Positions 1 through 12,429 of a DNA stretch of 64,000 bases are shown here, piece by piece; within the stretch, counting starts at the first letter, position 1; each line of letters opens with the position of its first letter. The stretch is from the NCBI RefSeq assembly GCF_024868665.1, contig NC_079900.1, forward strand, positions 17,999,165 through 18,063,164, read 5' to 3'. Source of the stretch: Triplophysa rosa (taxonomy: Eukaryota > Chordata > Actinopteri > Cypriniformes > Nemacheilidae). The notes below the pieces were generated by a model that was given only the letters and a program-made list of their open reading frames with translations, was not told the DNA's origin and did no database searches. A program made the translations under genes and the position numbers.

Positions 1-1945
1 CTTGGGTGCATAAAAGAGCTTGTTTGGAAGGTGGTCCAACTGCAGCGAGACCTGATCTCTTCCTCTTCCTCACTTGAGTCTCAGGGCGGTGCCTGAGGTG
101 CCGGGTCCAGCGGGATTTTTGGCCAGGGTCCCTGGCACTGAGGGTGAGGGAAGCGCTTACCCGAGCGAGAGCGCTGATGAGTCTCTGTTCTCGCCTCAGT
201 CTGTGTAGCAAGGGGTGTGGCTTTCACCGGCTGCTGAGTCAGTGCTGGCTTGGGGCGAGTGAACGAGGACATGGAGCCGGATCTTTTCGGCAGGAAGTGC
301 TTCATGGCCTGCGAAGATTTCTGCGCCGCCGTGAAGCATTCCGCAAAGCCCTCCACAGCGGGTCCGAAGAGGCCTGTGGCAGAGATCGGAGTGTCGAGGA
401 AGGGGACCTTGTCAGCCTCCTTTATCTCTGTGAGCGTCAGCCATAAGTGGCGCTCCAGCACCACGAGACTGGCCATGGATCTGCCTATTGCCTGGGCTGT
501 GGCCTTGGTGGCGTGTAGTGCGAGATCGGTTGCACTCCGCAGCTCTCTGAAAGACGCGAGTCTGTTCCAGACTCATCCATTTCATGGAGGAGTTTGGCCT
601 GGTAGACCCTGAGCACCGCCATGGAGTGAAGCACTGAAGCCACTTGGCCGGCAGACAAGAATGAGCATCCAGCGAGGGCCGAAGTTTTCTTGCACTGCTT
701 AGACGGGTGGGTCACTTTCGCCGTCCATCCAATGGCCGTGGGCGGACACAGATGTGCGGCCACTGACTCATCGAGGGGAGGCAGCCTCTCGTAACCTAGA
801 CGAGCTGACTAGGGGGCGCGCCATGACCTGGTGAGTTCTACATGAACTTCCGGGAAGAATGGTGAAGTTCGCTGAAGAGGGGCCTGACAGCGCCCCGGCA
901 GGAACAACTCATCCAGGCGGCTGCGAGCGGGTTCTTCTGGCAAAGACCACTCTAAGCCCAGCTCCTCCACAGCTTTAGTGAGGACCCGAAACAGCTCGGA
1001 GTCTACACCAGGCTTGGACTCGCTGTGCTCCGCAGACGGCAGAGGGGCGGGGTCAAACACTGCGCCTGACAACTCCTCCGCATCTGAAGCCGCTAACGAC
1101 ATGCTGTCGTCCTCTTCGAATTCTCTTCCGCCAAACGAGACCATATCACTGGCGGTGGCCAAGGGACGCTGGTCAGACTGGGAGAAGCGAACGGGCAAAA
1201 TCTCTCTGTGCGGAGAAGGCGAAGCGTGAGCTCGCTTTTCTCTGAGCGCTTAATTCCTCTACCCTGCTGTTTTTTCCTCACAGGCTGAGAGGAAGAAAGC
1301 GGGATGGCGCGAGGGGCAGACTAGCTCTCTGAAAAGAAAGCGATCCGCAAGCACAGAGAGGAGAGACTCATGCTCTCGCAATGAGGGCATTCTGTCTCTT
1401 TTAGTGCGTCTTCAGCGTGGGTACTGCCCAAGCATGAGAAGCACTCGCTGTGACCGTCAGCGGCATGTAGGAAAACCCCACACGAGTGACAGGGACTGCG
1501 CGGCATTTGCAACAACGCCGCAAGAAATAAGTGCTCTTTTAGCGATCGCCGGATGGCGGCAGGGAAAAAGACCAGCGCTGCTTACCTGCGCTGGAGAAAA
1601 CAGCGAGGCCGCTGAGCAGCGGGTCCAATCCACTGCGAAGGCTTTTCGACGGTGAAGCAATCGGTCTTGAGTAACGAAGGTAGAGTCGACACTGAAGGAG
1701 AAGAGATCTGAGGACACTAAGGCGATGTGTCTGCTTATATAGCCATAAGCCCCGCCCAGTTTGGCAGGCTCCATCACCATAGGTCCGTGTAGCTTCACTG
1801 CCATTGGTTCAAAGTTTTACTTTGCGCGTACCAATGGCCGTGCAGTATTCACTGCGTTATTAAAAAGCTTCAGTCATCGGAGAAAAATGAGTTTTCCCAT
1901 AGCGCCCTGGTACGCAGTACGAGTGAAGTATCGATAGGGAACTAC
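1..1945 (-). mobile_element. DIRS-like retrotransposon, 5' part, truncated by window edge
   Basis: Read on the minus strand, the element starts near 1945 with a terminal sequence beginning GTTCCCTATCGATAC and containing a GCGCTATGGGAAAA stretch, which resembles the terminal repeats of fish DIRS1-type elements (tyrosine-recombinase retrotransposons). A leader follows at about 1890-1516, then a gag-like region at 1515-78. The reverse transcriptase, RNase H and recombinase part would lie beyond position 1 and is not in the window. The family name rests on recalled similarity of the gag and terminal sequence; a Ty3-like element with a similar gag is the alternative. Confidence 0.55.
78..1515 (-). 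pseudogene. broken gag-like ORF1 of the DIRS-like element
   Basis: This is the nucleocapsid-like ORF of the element, about 478 codons if it were intact. The first segment (1515-1321) has a cysteine/histidine-rich start with CHSCG, ECFSCLG, HA and CPHC spacing, probably metal-binding. The middle segment (about 1230-810) is acidic (EFEEDDSMSL). A later segment carries VAAHLCPPTAIGW (763 downward), and the last (476-81) contains FGPAVEGFAE, SSQAMKHFLPK and a basic, proline-rich tail ending KIPLDPAPQAPP before a stop. The frame is broken at least four times. There is a stop at 1321-1323, a frame change between about 1260 and 1200, a TAG at about 806-808 where the reading otherwise continues, and a 1-nt frame change near 545-565. 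It cannot make a full Gag and is an old copy. Confidence 0.6.
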
Positions 1946-2164
1946 ATTTTGCTTCCTTAAAAAGCAAAACAGAAAGAGGGCGGCACTCAAAATGGCTATT
2001 AATTCAGGATGGTAATGTGCATAATGTGTATGTACTTGCGATTCCAGATAACCAATGTTAAATAAAAGAGTGGCATGGGGCAGTATTTTGAAACTTTAGC
2101 ATTGCAATGCTACTGTAGCATAAGTACACCTAACCAATGAGAGTAAAGCGCTGTTACCTCCTGC
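1946..2164. other. no recognised feature
   Basis: This is AT-rich sequence between the DIRS-like terminus and the next repeat. I see no ORF or repeat structure in it. Confidence 0.4.
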
Positions 2165-3010
2165 CCACACTTAAAGACCCAGTGAAATCAAAACGAAAGT
2201 TTTTTTCCTTTTATTAAAAATGGGTGAGCCTTAAGGACGTCAATAAACTGATATCCTTTTAAAGGGGTCATATGACACGGCTAAAACGAATATTATCGTT
2301 TGTTTTAGATGTAATGCAATGCGTATACACATTTAAGGTTCAAAAACACAGTATTTTCCACATACAGTACCGTGCATGTTTGTATCTCCTCTTTGCCTCG
2401 CCTCTCTGAAACGTGCAGAATTTTTTCAAAGCTCATCGCTCTGAAAAGCGAGGTGTGCTATGATTGGCCAGTTAACCAGTGCGTAGTGATTGGTCGAATA
2501 CTGCAAGCGTGTGAGCGAAATGTAATGCCTCTTACCATATTTGGAACATCAGGTTCCAAAGCAGTTGTACTGACAGGTACGCCATCTTACTTGCGTATAC
2601 ATTTGGGTGGTCTTAGTCAAATCATACCATGAACTGACGATTTATTATTATTAGGACATTTATTATGTCCTACATGGTGAATGCAGATGGGAAATAGGGG
2701 ATGGTCCAGTCAGTGTAAACATTTACATTAAAGTGTTAATTTCGCGTTTGTGTCACGCGAGCGGTTGCACGTGACGTGATTATGCTCCAGTTAAGAGACA
2801 CGATAGCACAGAGCTGATCATAGGCGCAAATCCGCTGAGAAAACAAAATGTGTCTGACCCATTTCAAGTCTACACAGAATGTTGAATTTTAAGGCTCTAA
2901 GAGATCAGGCATCACAGCCTTGGTGAGTAAAGAAGAAGACAAACACCAGTGTCACTCACCAACATAAATAACAAGCTTCAAATGACACATCACTGGTATC
3001 ACTGATCTAC
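2165..3010 (+). repeat. interspersed repeat A, copy 1, split by a secondary insertion
   Basis: Positions 2165-2257 and 2640-3010 match, in reverse complement, the repeat at 23165-23725. Shared landmarks are a CAGTGAAATCAAAA start, a TGTCCTACATGGTGAATG block, GTCACGCGAGCGGTTGCACGTG and a CACATCACTGGTATCACTGATC end. The 2258-2640 block is absent from the other copy. It starts with TTTTAAAGGGGTCATATGA, a motif I recall from the ends of fish DNA elements, so it is probably a later insertion. No coding capacity is seen. Confidence 0.55.
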
Positions 3011-5580
3011 CTATTCTTCAATAGACTTGCACCATTGTCACTGTGGCTATCATGCTGTTAAATGAAGCTTTGCCAGGCTGAGGCCGACTGTGCTGTAAAC
3101 AAAACGCTATTGGTTATTTTAAAACAAACTCGATATATCTTGCGCTCTCTGCACTTTTCAGTTGATATTACGTCAACACATCAAATAATTCTGCTCGTTC
3201 CAAGGCGATTCGGTGTGTCTTTAAGGTTTGTGACAGAAAGGCTTAAGTAAAAACGTAAATGAAAATCTAGCCACTAATTCATAAACCATTATTTGCAAAA
3301 GGGAAGCCAAGAAAACTGTTAAGAATACAGTTTAACACTAACGTACATTTTTGCCATTGAGTTTATTCTTCTTCTTTCTCATTGTATATTTTTGTTCATT
3401 TCTTAAAAGTGGCACAAAGATAATTCCATATTGAAAGGGGGTAATACACCGTTTGAATGGGAATGATGTCCCCGGCCACAAAAGTGTGTACCTTTCACTG
3501 GTGACAGACCAAACTGAAAGGACAAGCAATGTTTTATTCAAGGTTCACTTTCAGTGTGTTCCTTAAATGTGCACCAGAGATTTTAGTGTAAAACATCGCT
3601 ATGACCCAATAAAGACGCCAGAAGCAGAAACACTGGTGCAACTCCTTGAAGAACAATATCTGCGCTCTCTCTCTTATTTTAAGGGACTGAAGTGCCCACA
3701 AATCATTTCTCAATGTGTGGAGAGAGAAATCAATGATGAGTTCTGCAAATTGAGTTTGCCACCTGCTTGACAAACTTCATGCTCAGAATGCACTGGACCA
3801 AAAAATCTAAATCAAGTTGTCAACAGGCATTTTATCATGGTGGAACGCTGGCTTGAGACTATTTTATAAATTCCCCGTAATCAATTCAAATGCACATCAG
3901 AATACGAAGAGGGCATGGACATGAACTTACAGTCTTCACTTTTAGCAAACTTGGCAAAAACGTCAAGACCATCCTCTGAGAGAGAAAGCGTTGTGTCTTT
4001 CATAAATACCTTTTTTATTGCACAGTGATGGAAAGCTATGGGCCTGCTGAGGAAAAACACAGGCTGTTGTATTTGTTGTCATCCGAGAACTCAAAATTAA
4101 ACTCGGAGGAGTGTGGGTGCAAAAAATATGGTTTTATTGGTTTTAAAGGGAATTAAGCAGACGGAGAGTCTGTGCAGATTAACTGTCTTCTTTGGCAGCA
4201 AGAAACACGGATCCTGGGCATTCCCCCCTTTTCAATTTGTCAACCGGAATGCGAGATGTTCCTCCAGAGCTTGTTGTATCTCCATAAATTTGCAACTCAT
4301 TTGCACTTGCCGATTTTGACAGAGACCCCTGGACAGTGGCACTTAAACCGGTCATTATTTATTTGATCTCATTTGGTGTGATTTAAGGCAGGGTCTGGTC
4401 AGTAATTAAGCTGTGTCAGCGCGGAGACGTGTAGCCAGAACGGCGCTTATTGATTTACAGTAGATTACCATCTTTAGAGGAGGACCTGGAGAGAGCCATG
4501 ATTTACTCTCACATTCTCTTTTAACTCAGGCAATGCCTGCAGACGGTTTTTCTGCGCCCGACCCTTCCCTTCGTCTTTATTTCTACGCTCAACCGTCTCG
4601 CTGTTGTTGCGGTCCACATGTTGCAACATTCTATTTGCATAACTCATTTCCAGGAACGCAGCTGTCCGCGGCTGCGCCTGACAAAAAAGCAATATGAAAG
4701 GAGGACAGCCGCTACCTGACAAAATATTAATATAGTAGACGAGGAAACTACACGGTAGCAGAAGTCAAGTGTCGTTTAACGATGAACAATGACATCTCAC
4801 ACACTCGCTGCTTCTAAGAGAGGAACAAAACATTACCGAATGTACTCCTGAGCTGTGATGGGTGCGTGTAGCGAGAATAACTCATGCGATGGAAGTCAAA
4901 AATTCTACAATGCTCTTGTCTCTCGGCTAGCAGCTGCTTTCTGTGGCAGAACTCTAAATGTTCGCATTTGCTACATAATTGTTACCCAGTTATACCCCAA
5001 AAATATGTTACTATACAGAGAAATAACATCTGGTTGGCTTCATTTAGAGTCGTTTGTGGACCTGTAGCATTTACTCATTTAATGGTGTTGGACCCTATTG
5101 TATTGACTACCAATAACAAATATGTTGCTTATAGGCCATGTTTTCGTTCATCTATTTTTATTCCCATTTTTAGATATCGCATAAAAAAGGCTGGATGGAA
5201 ATCATGCCAAAATGCACATACATTTTGAAAATGTGCATAAAAGCTTGCCCTCAAAATACGTACTCATTAGTGTCTGATAATGTCTTTATACGATAAAAAG
5301 ATATGTGCATCAACCTGGAAATATTTACAGAATAAATTTCATGTGTCTTTTCCTGAACAGGTGGTAGAACTGCACTAAGAACAGACCAATCTCATTGAAC
5401 AGCATCTGGAATATGAAGGACCAAGGCTGCAATAGTAATAAATAAAATAAACCAAAGGAATAAATGACTTAAATAAACAAATTTAGTCACCCGAGAATAC
5501 CAAGACTTCTGAGGTGGAGCAAACCAACAGGGGGCATGTACTGTAGACATCAAACTGGCCAATTTTCATGCAAGACTTCG
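3011..5580. other. no recognised feature; one short isolated ORF at 3567-3770
   Basis: This 2.6 kb shows no clear terminal repeats or long ORF. A 67-codon plus-strand ORF at 3567-3770 begins MCTRDFSVKHRYDPIK and has no domain I recognise. It lacks a convincing exon context and I do not call it a gene. Confidence 0.35.
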
Positions 5581-5918
5581 TGATGGTTCACCCAAAAATG
5601 AAAATTCTGTCATCATTTACTCACTCTCTTGTCATTTCAAACCTGTATGACTTTCTGTTTTATCTGCAGAACACGAAAGAAGAAGTTTTCAAGAATGTTG
5701 GTAACTGAACAGTGACGGCAGTACTTATTGACTTTTATTGGTTTTGTGTCCATATACAAAAGAAACTAATGGGTGCCGCCGCTGTTCGGTTACCAACATT
5801 CTTCAAAATATCTTCTTTTGTGTTCTGCAGAAGAAAGAAAGTCATACAGGCTTGAAATGACAAGAGAGTTAGTAAATGATGACTGAACTTTCATTTTTGG
5901 GTGAACTATTCCTTTAAG
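5581..5918. mobile_element. Angel-type palindromic MITE, complete copy
   Basis: The ends are inverted: the left has GGTTCACCCAAAAATGAAAA and the right has TTCATTTTTGGGTGAACTAT followed by TCCTTTAAG. Inner arms also pair (AACATTCTTCAAAATATCTT against AAGAATGTTGG; CTGCAGAACACGAAAGAAG against CTTCTTTTGTGTTCTGCAG). The whole 340 bp can fold into one long hairpin. Related copies sit at 17051, 20930, 23797, 42521/45266, 53066 and 54409. The Angel name is from memory of described fish MITEs. Confidence 0.7.
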
Positions 5919-6029
5919 TTTGTCTAACATACCTTAACTACAGTAATAGCATTTGCAACCAAAATCATGAGATCGGTCCCATTAATACATTACTTTTGTG
6001 TACCGTGTTCATGGAATATTCCACATGCT

Positions 6030-7330
6030 TTAGTGAGCATGGATGCATACTGTAGTTGTTTCTTTCTGTTTATTCCTGTCTCTGTCTCCTCCGAGGTATT
6101 TTGCACAGATTCCAACCCCTGCTCCCTCTGCACACAAGCCTGCCAAAAACGCTGTTTGCACCAGGTTTTCTGCTTATGGTCTGCCGCTCCTGCCTGGTGC
6201 TGCTTGCTCTAGGGTGGTTCATTCTGTTTATGGGTCTAATATCTATCCCCTTCATCCCTGTTAATGTGCTTGCAGTCCAAGACATTTTTATGCGCTCGGA
6301 CTGAGTCTTGGAGACGTCGAGGCTGGTTTTGCAGCACCCGGAGGGAGGGGCGGCCTCAGATCTCCTGAGGCTGCGTTAACTGTGTTTGTGTCATCTTATT
6401 GGTTGCTTTCTTTTTCCCCATCAAGCTGTTCTTTAACAGTCAGGGTTTTAATGTGAAAATTGACCTTTTTTAGTGCAATACAACAAATCACCAATCATAC
6501 GGTACAAATGTACATCGTAACATGTATGATTAACCGGCCCTCTGTATGGCTTCACTTTACAACCAATAAAATCTCAGACTGAGTTACTGGTGCTTTATTC
6601 TTATTGGCTACATGCTGGCCATTACTCAGAGGAACTTGTTTTGCATCTGGCATCGGCAGCACATTTACCGACCGGGGAGGATTTATTTAGTTAATAATGT
6701 GGAGCCAGATATAAACCCAGGAGCGGAATGAGTTCTTTAATGGTCACTTTGAACAAGGACCTTAGTTTGAGCTCAAAAACTCATTGTAAAGGCAATTTCT
6801 CAGATGACACCTGTCTGCCATTACAGCGCCCTGTTCCGATCACCAATAGAAATGACCGGACAGTATCGGTTCCAAGACAGCTTCTCATGAGCCGTCGCCG
6901 AATCTGCACAGGCCCCGGCTTTTGTGGCTTTAGTCATGCCCACCAGACAAGTGTTGAGGCTAGTATGATAGTTGGCAGGCTGTCCGTGAGGCTTCACTGG
7001 ATGTGCATCTCATTCCGCTATATGGCTTTTCGGGCCTTTTTCTTCTCGCAGCCCGTAAATCCATCACGGCGCACAATCCGGTAAACACTGTTCTCTCCTC
7101 TGCTTCCACGCTCTCTCAAAGATTCACCCCGGGGAATTGTCTTCAGATTTGTGTCAATCATTCTGTCTGCCTAAGATGGCTAGTTAATCCTGCCGCTTCA
7201 CGACAACAAAATCCATTCTTCAGTCGCCCAGTGAGTCTCTCTATTACAATTTAGTTGCTGCTTCTCTCTCAGGTGCAGTTAGACCAGCTGAGCCATTGAC
7301 GCCCACAATCAGGTGTCTTGGGGAAAAATA
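6030..7330 (+). pseudogene. possible decayed non-LTR retrotransposon fragment
   Basis: The region is less AT-rich than its surroundings and has several overlapping broken frames, for example 6043-6264, 6056-6304, 6728-7084 and 7003-7254. One frame at 6681-6728 reads IYLVNNVEPDINPGAE then stop. This resembles a degenerate 2A-like motif (DVExNPGP) of the kind encoded near the N terminus of some fish CR1/L2 and Rex LINEs. I cannot identify an endonuclease or reverse transcriptase motif here, so the call is weak. A decayed host pseudogene is an alternative. Confidence 0.25.
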
Positions 7331-7801
7331 ATATCATGCTGTATTTCACAATGAAAGCCTGACGTTTACTGACAAACATCCGCTGTGTACCATGCGTTCA
7401 CAGTAGTTTTATAATCCCTGGACAAGTAGGGAAATTCTTTGTATTTGTGTGAAGTGTTTTGATAGATCACTGGACATTGCAAAAAAATTATTATGAAAAC
7501 ATGGCTGCATGCAAATACTTCATTTCATGATCTGCATGTCATTAAAAACAGCCCAGAATCAAAGTTGTCATTGACATTTGACAAAATGAATAGATGCATA
7601 ATATGCTTAAAGATTCTAATGAATAAATGTAATGATGCGTGTTACATGGGAATAGTGCTGAAATTTATTTATTTGATTTATATTCACTTGACTTGATTTA
7701 TAACTCATATAAAAGCAAAGAATAAAATAAATAATGCTCAGAGGTTATTACCACTGAAAGACTAAGAATGATAAACAATGTATTGTGCAATATAATAGAT
7801 A
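7331..7801. other. no recognised feature
   Basis: AT-rich sequence with only one short ORF (7493-7696) and no repeat structure I can see. Confidence 0.35.
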
Positions 7802-8073
7802 TGTGACCCTGGACCACAAAGTCACAAAACCACCCGTCACAAATAGCATGTGTATATTTGTAGCACTAACCAACAATACATTGCATGGATCAAAATGACA
7901 GATTTTTCTTTAATGCCAAAAGCATTAGGATACCTAGTAAAGATTATGTTCCATGAAGATATTTAGAAAATTTCCTACTGTAAATAAATTAAAACTTTAT
8001 TTTTGTGAGTGGATGCAGCAAAATCGCAAACAAAAAATGGCCGGAAACATGCCTACAAACTCTGCTTGCTGCT

Positions 8074-10136
8074 CAGTGGCGGAGCTAGAGTTTTATATTT
8101 GGGGTGGCCAGGGGGTAGCCAAGGCTACTTCAGGGGGTCCACAGACCATTACAGACAATTTGTGTGTAACCCTGACCTGGCATCGAATTATAAATAAATA
8201 AATAATGGGATTGCAGATTAGAGGTACAAGTGATCATTTGCTTCCTAGAGTTTGTCACAAATGTATACAAAACAATTGCTCAACGTAATGAGATTAATGT
8301 AATTCTAAATGTATGTAGATGAAATAAATTATAAAATATAAATGATGAAAATGTTGAAAACAGTTTAATCCTGATAACTCGTTTAATTTACACAGAAACA
8401 AAGCAGCATCAGAGGTGTCTTTAAACTGATGTGGATAGAGCAGCATATAAAATGTTATAAATATAAAACATATACTCATTCCATAGGACTGCAAGATTAA
8501 AACAAAATCATTGATGCTGATTATTGCCCTTGATGTTGTCATCGTGATTATTACTTTCAGATATTAGAATACACAAAAACGTTTTACACGCTACAAAACA
8601 AGCTGAGAAGCGTTTATATCTGTACGCGGTTTTTAAGGATAAACTTTGTGAACGTGGCGCACTTCAACACAGCTCCTCTTCACTGGTGAATCATTTAAAC
8701 GCCTCTGATTGGCCAGTATTTTCATACGATGAACTTGATTGGCTGTAATGCTCAAAGCTGAAGCAGAGCAAGAATGCTGTCATCGACATTCATTCATTTT
8801 CACCTAGCCTGCGTCCCAAATCGCATACTGTGACAGTACGTACTGAATTTGAATAAGTACCTATCGGCCGTTAAAACAGTACGTTCTATATAGTATGAGT
8901 GGGAGTAGTATGAATACATTTCTGACATACTGCGTCCGCCATGTTTTATGGTCATGTGACCCGTATGCTTTTTGACCTATGAGGTATTAACAACAACCTA
9001 CATGTGAGCGTTGATAAAAACATCATTTAGTCACGAGAAATTAATTTCTTGGCAATTACATTAAAAATGAACGTCTGCGATAAAGTTTTCCGCGATATTG
9101 ATTTGATTTACTTTTGAAATTTTACCGTCGCTCAGCTCCCGTGGCATCATGGGATAGATAAGTGTCCATCCCATCCACACTCACGAATCTCGGCGGACGT
9201 AGTAGACCATCCGGGTATTTCTCACCTACTGTTTTTTGCATACTGAGGTTTCGGACATACTATTCATGACTCATACTCATTTTCGCCTACTGTATAGTAT
9301 GGAAGTAGGCGATTTCGGACGCAGTGCTAATCTTATTTAGATCGCGACTGTTGTAGTTAGTTTTTAATTATGCAGGGACAGTTTGTCCCCTTTTATCTTG
9401 AATTTGGAGGGAAGTTTTGTTCACCTTGTTGTCATTTTTTTCCAAAGCCTCTGTTAATTTCCGACCCTGATGTAAACAATGTATGTTGGGAACCGATACT
9501 ATCTATTAGAGCCTAACATTAACTTACACAATGAAAATGTTTAGGAATCCTAAACGCAAGGGTGGAGTAAAACTTATTTAAAATATGATGCTTCCTTCAT
9601 GTGTATTTCTAAAGTTTGTATGAAGCGCACCTGCTTAGAATGATAAAAGAAATAGGGGATCTCTCCCAATGTTTATATTCATCTAAGGTTAGAAAATGCT
9701 GGGAAACTTTACATTTACGCAACATAAAGGTGTAACGTTAGAAAGTAGGTAGATAACACTATAATGGTATGGTTCAACAAAAAAACGTACCTGGCTGAGT
9801 CTGACTTGAAATGGCTCAAGCGTGTACGTTTTAATATTCCATTTGTTTAGCAAATAGCAGCGATCCATTTGCTTATTTTCTATCTTTCGTCAGTCTTTAA
9901 AAATAAATCTCAAATTCCGCGCTGTACAATCCATCACACAACAACTTTTTCCCATTCTTAACAGAGTAAAGATAGCGGTAAACGATGCTGTAACAGTGCT
10001 GAACATCAAAATAAAAGCTTTGTTCAACGAGAGGTGAAATCAGATGTCAATCAACATAAGTAGCGAATCAAATTTTGGGGTGACACACAGGGTGGCCAAT
10101 TGGATGTCCTTGCAGCCCCCTCTGGCTCTGCCACTG
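8074..10136. mobile_element. non-autonomous hAT-type element nested in the 7802-10469 element
   Basis: The termini are CAGTGGCGGAGCTAGAG on the left and the inverse of CAGTGGCAGAGCCAGAG on the right (15 of 17 identical). They are flanked by TTGCTGCT (8066-8073) and TTGTTGCT (10137-10144), an 8-bp target duplication with one mismatch. An 8-bp duplication and a CAGTGGC start fit the hAT superfamily. The interior has no transposase-length ORF and carries another palindromic MITE at 8808-9325. Confidence 0.65.
8808..9325. mobile_element. palindromic MITE nested inside the hAT element
   Basis: The left end CCTGCGTCCCAAATCGCATACT-type sequence pairs with the right end GTAGGCGATTTCGGACGCAGT. Subterminal blocks with paired ATACTATxxTGA and TAGTATGAGTG motifs also invert. 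It is about 518 bp with no ORF. CTA occurs just outside both ends (8804-8806 and 9327-9329), a possible 3-bp target duplication, but the boundary is not certain. Confidence 0.55.
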
Positions 10137-10469
10137 TTGTTGCTGCCCACTCTTTGAGAATTACCCACTCAAGTTTGGTATCTATGTAAAGCTTAGAATT
10201 TCTGCTTTTAGCTTCATTTACTTTCCACAACGTCATTATAGCGGTAAGCCAACAAAGAGCCTTAAAACAAACCTGTTTCTTCTTAGCAACGGCCTGCTAC
10301 AGCGCCTAAAGGCGATTTTCTCAAACGTTTAAATACAAAGTAGTTGTATCTCGGCCAAATAAATAAGAAATCATACATCAATGGAAATCTATATATTCAG
10401 CTTTCAGATGTATAAATCTCAATTTCGAAAAATTTGCCCTCATGACTGGTTTTGTTGTCCAGGGTCACA

Positions 10470-11658
10470 TATGACATCACTACATAAATGAAAGCCATTG
10501 GACGTTCTTCATGCTTAAAACAGCAACATGAAGTTGAAGGATTTGAAGAGAAACTTTATTTATATTTCTTTGACATTCATGATATATTTTTGCAATATGG
10601 ATTTTTGAGAAGCGTTTCATGATTGGCTATTTACAATCTTAGATTGCTCATTAGATGTGAGAATCTGTCAGGATATGATTAATTATGCCACAACAAAAAG
10701 CTTCTGTTTGTGTCAAGTTGATGTATATTCTGTTGTTCTTCCCTAATGAACAAGGGAAGCGCTGGCTTTTCTCACGCACCCACAAACTCTGTACGAGCAT
10801 CACTGCTTTTAATCTGGCATCAAGCCCTTTCAAACAAAACAGAACTATCTGAATAATCGTCTAAAAACACTCAACGCCCACATGATGGCTCTAGAGTTTA
10901 TTAACACTCATGAGAAAGTTCATATCCGTAGAGCCATTTAGACAGGGAAATAAAAGCCACTGTAACAAATATTTACCTCCAGTTTCCCTTTCAAACCCTT
11001 AACGTCATATTATAGGTTAGCTCCACCGCATTTTAAACCACGCAGTAAATACCGCAAATGAAATGAAGAAACTGCGTATAGTATTTTGTTGGAGCCGTAA
11101 AGGGTAAAGTGGAGAGAAAGAGAGAGAAAACAATTTCGCGGCGCCTCTATCAGCTCGCGCCTGCTTGTGCTCTTATTTGTCTGATAGACAGACCAGCAGA
11201 TTTCTCTCCCCGTCTTTAACTTCTGCAACTGTACTGTAAATAAAGCGATGGTTTTTCAAAATTGCTGCTTTGACCCTGGAGAAATGAAAGCGGCACTCTG
11301 GGAACAGCACATAGTGCTTCCATTTTTCAGTGCCTGGCCATCAAACTGTCAGAGCAGAAAGACCCAGTCTTACCCCCAAAATCACTCAAATCTACATGAA
11401 CTCTGTGGATTGTTTTACTGGCCTACTGTATAACACTCTACAGGCTGGTTCGCATCATATTTATAACTATATGTGGCCATAATTTTAAATGCAGATTATT
11501 TATGAATTTTTAAATAGCAGCTCTTGTTTGCTCACATCAAAGGACCCCAAACCATATATCTGCAGACCATTATATAATCTTCTGGGTGGGTTCTTTTTAC
11601 CTGGGCCATGTTTTACCAACAACCACTTAGAAGTGCATTACAAACAGTCGAAACATCT
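10470..11658. other. no recognised feature
   Basis: This 1.2 kb shows no terminal repeats and only short ORFs (10651-10833, 11010-11228, 11248-11433) without domains. Confidence 0.35.
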
Positions 11659-12429
11659 TCCCAGCTAGAATTTTTTTGTTCTAAAAATGTTCTGAGAACA
11701 TTGTCCCCCCTAACATTTCTTAAATGTTTTCAGCAGGTAGTTTTATTTTTGTTCCCAGAATTTTTACCTAAAAGGTAGGATAACATTTTCTAAAAACATT
11801 CTAAAATGATAACATGTCTAGAACTTGTCCCTAACCTTTTTTAAATGTTTTCAGGGGGTAGTTTTCTTTTTGCTCCCAGAATGTTAAAACATGGGTTAAA
11901 AAATTCTAAAAAATGTTCAGTGATAAATCTATTGGAACATTACACCCTAAAATACTTACAGTTTTGTCAGTTTTCCCAATACAGTTATTTTGGGGTACAC
12001 AAGCAAGCTTTAAAACAAAACGATTTGTGGTAACATTCTTAAACTGCTTTATTAGAAAATATCTTCACCTGTTTCTGAAGCTCTTTACATACACTGTAAG
12101 AAAACAAATATCTATAAAACAAGGCACATTGACCTTAATGTGAATACAAGTTTTACATATTATTCTTTTACATGTTGGTTCACCTGTTTTTTTGAAAATT
12201 TCACTTAAAATGACACAGTAGTCTGACTTTATTTCTGTCATACATCTACAAAAGCTCTTATTGAGAATTAACAGATATGTTGTTTCATTTAAAATCAGCA
12301 TTATGGTGATCACATTTTTCTTTAGTTGGGCTCATGACGCTGGACTTCATATTGTTAGTGTTTTTAAGCTGCTTTACCTGTGTGTTTTTAGCAGCTGTGT
12401 CTAGGCACATTTGTTATCACAATAATTAT

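Larger units (their letters stand above)
7802..10469. mobile_element. DNA element with TGTGACCCTGG termini, split by a hAT insertion
   Basis: The left end begins TGTGACCCTGGACCACAAA and the right end finishes TGTTGTCCAGGGTCACA, an inverted pair typical of a high-copy fish non-autonomous DNA element. Both ends carry the internal motifs I recall for that family: TTCCATGAAGATATTTAG on the left; GGCGATTTTCTCAAA, TTGTATCTCGGCCAAATA and CAGCTTTCAGATGTATAAAT on the right. Removing the 8074-10136 insertion and one target-site copy leaves about 600 bp. No transposase is present. Confidence 0.65.
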
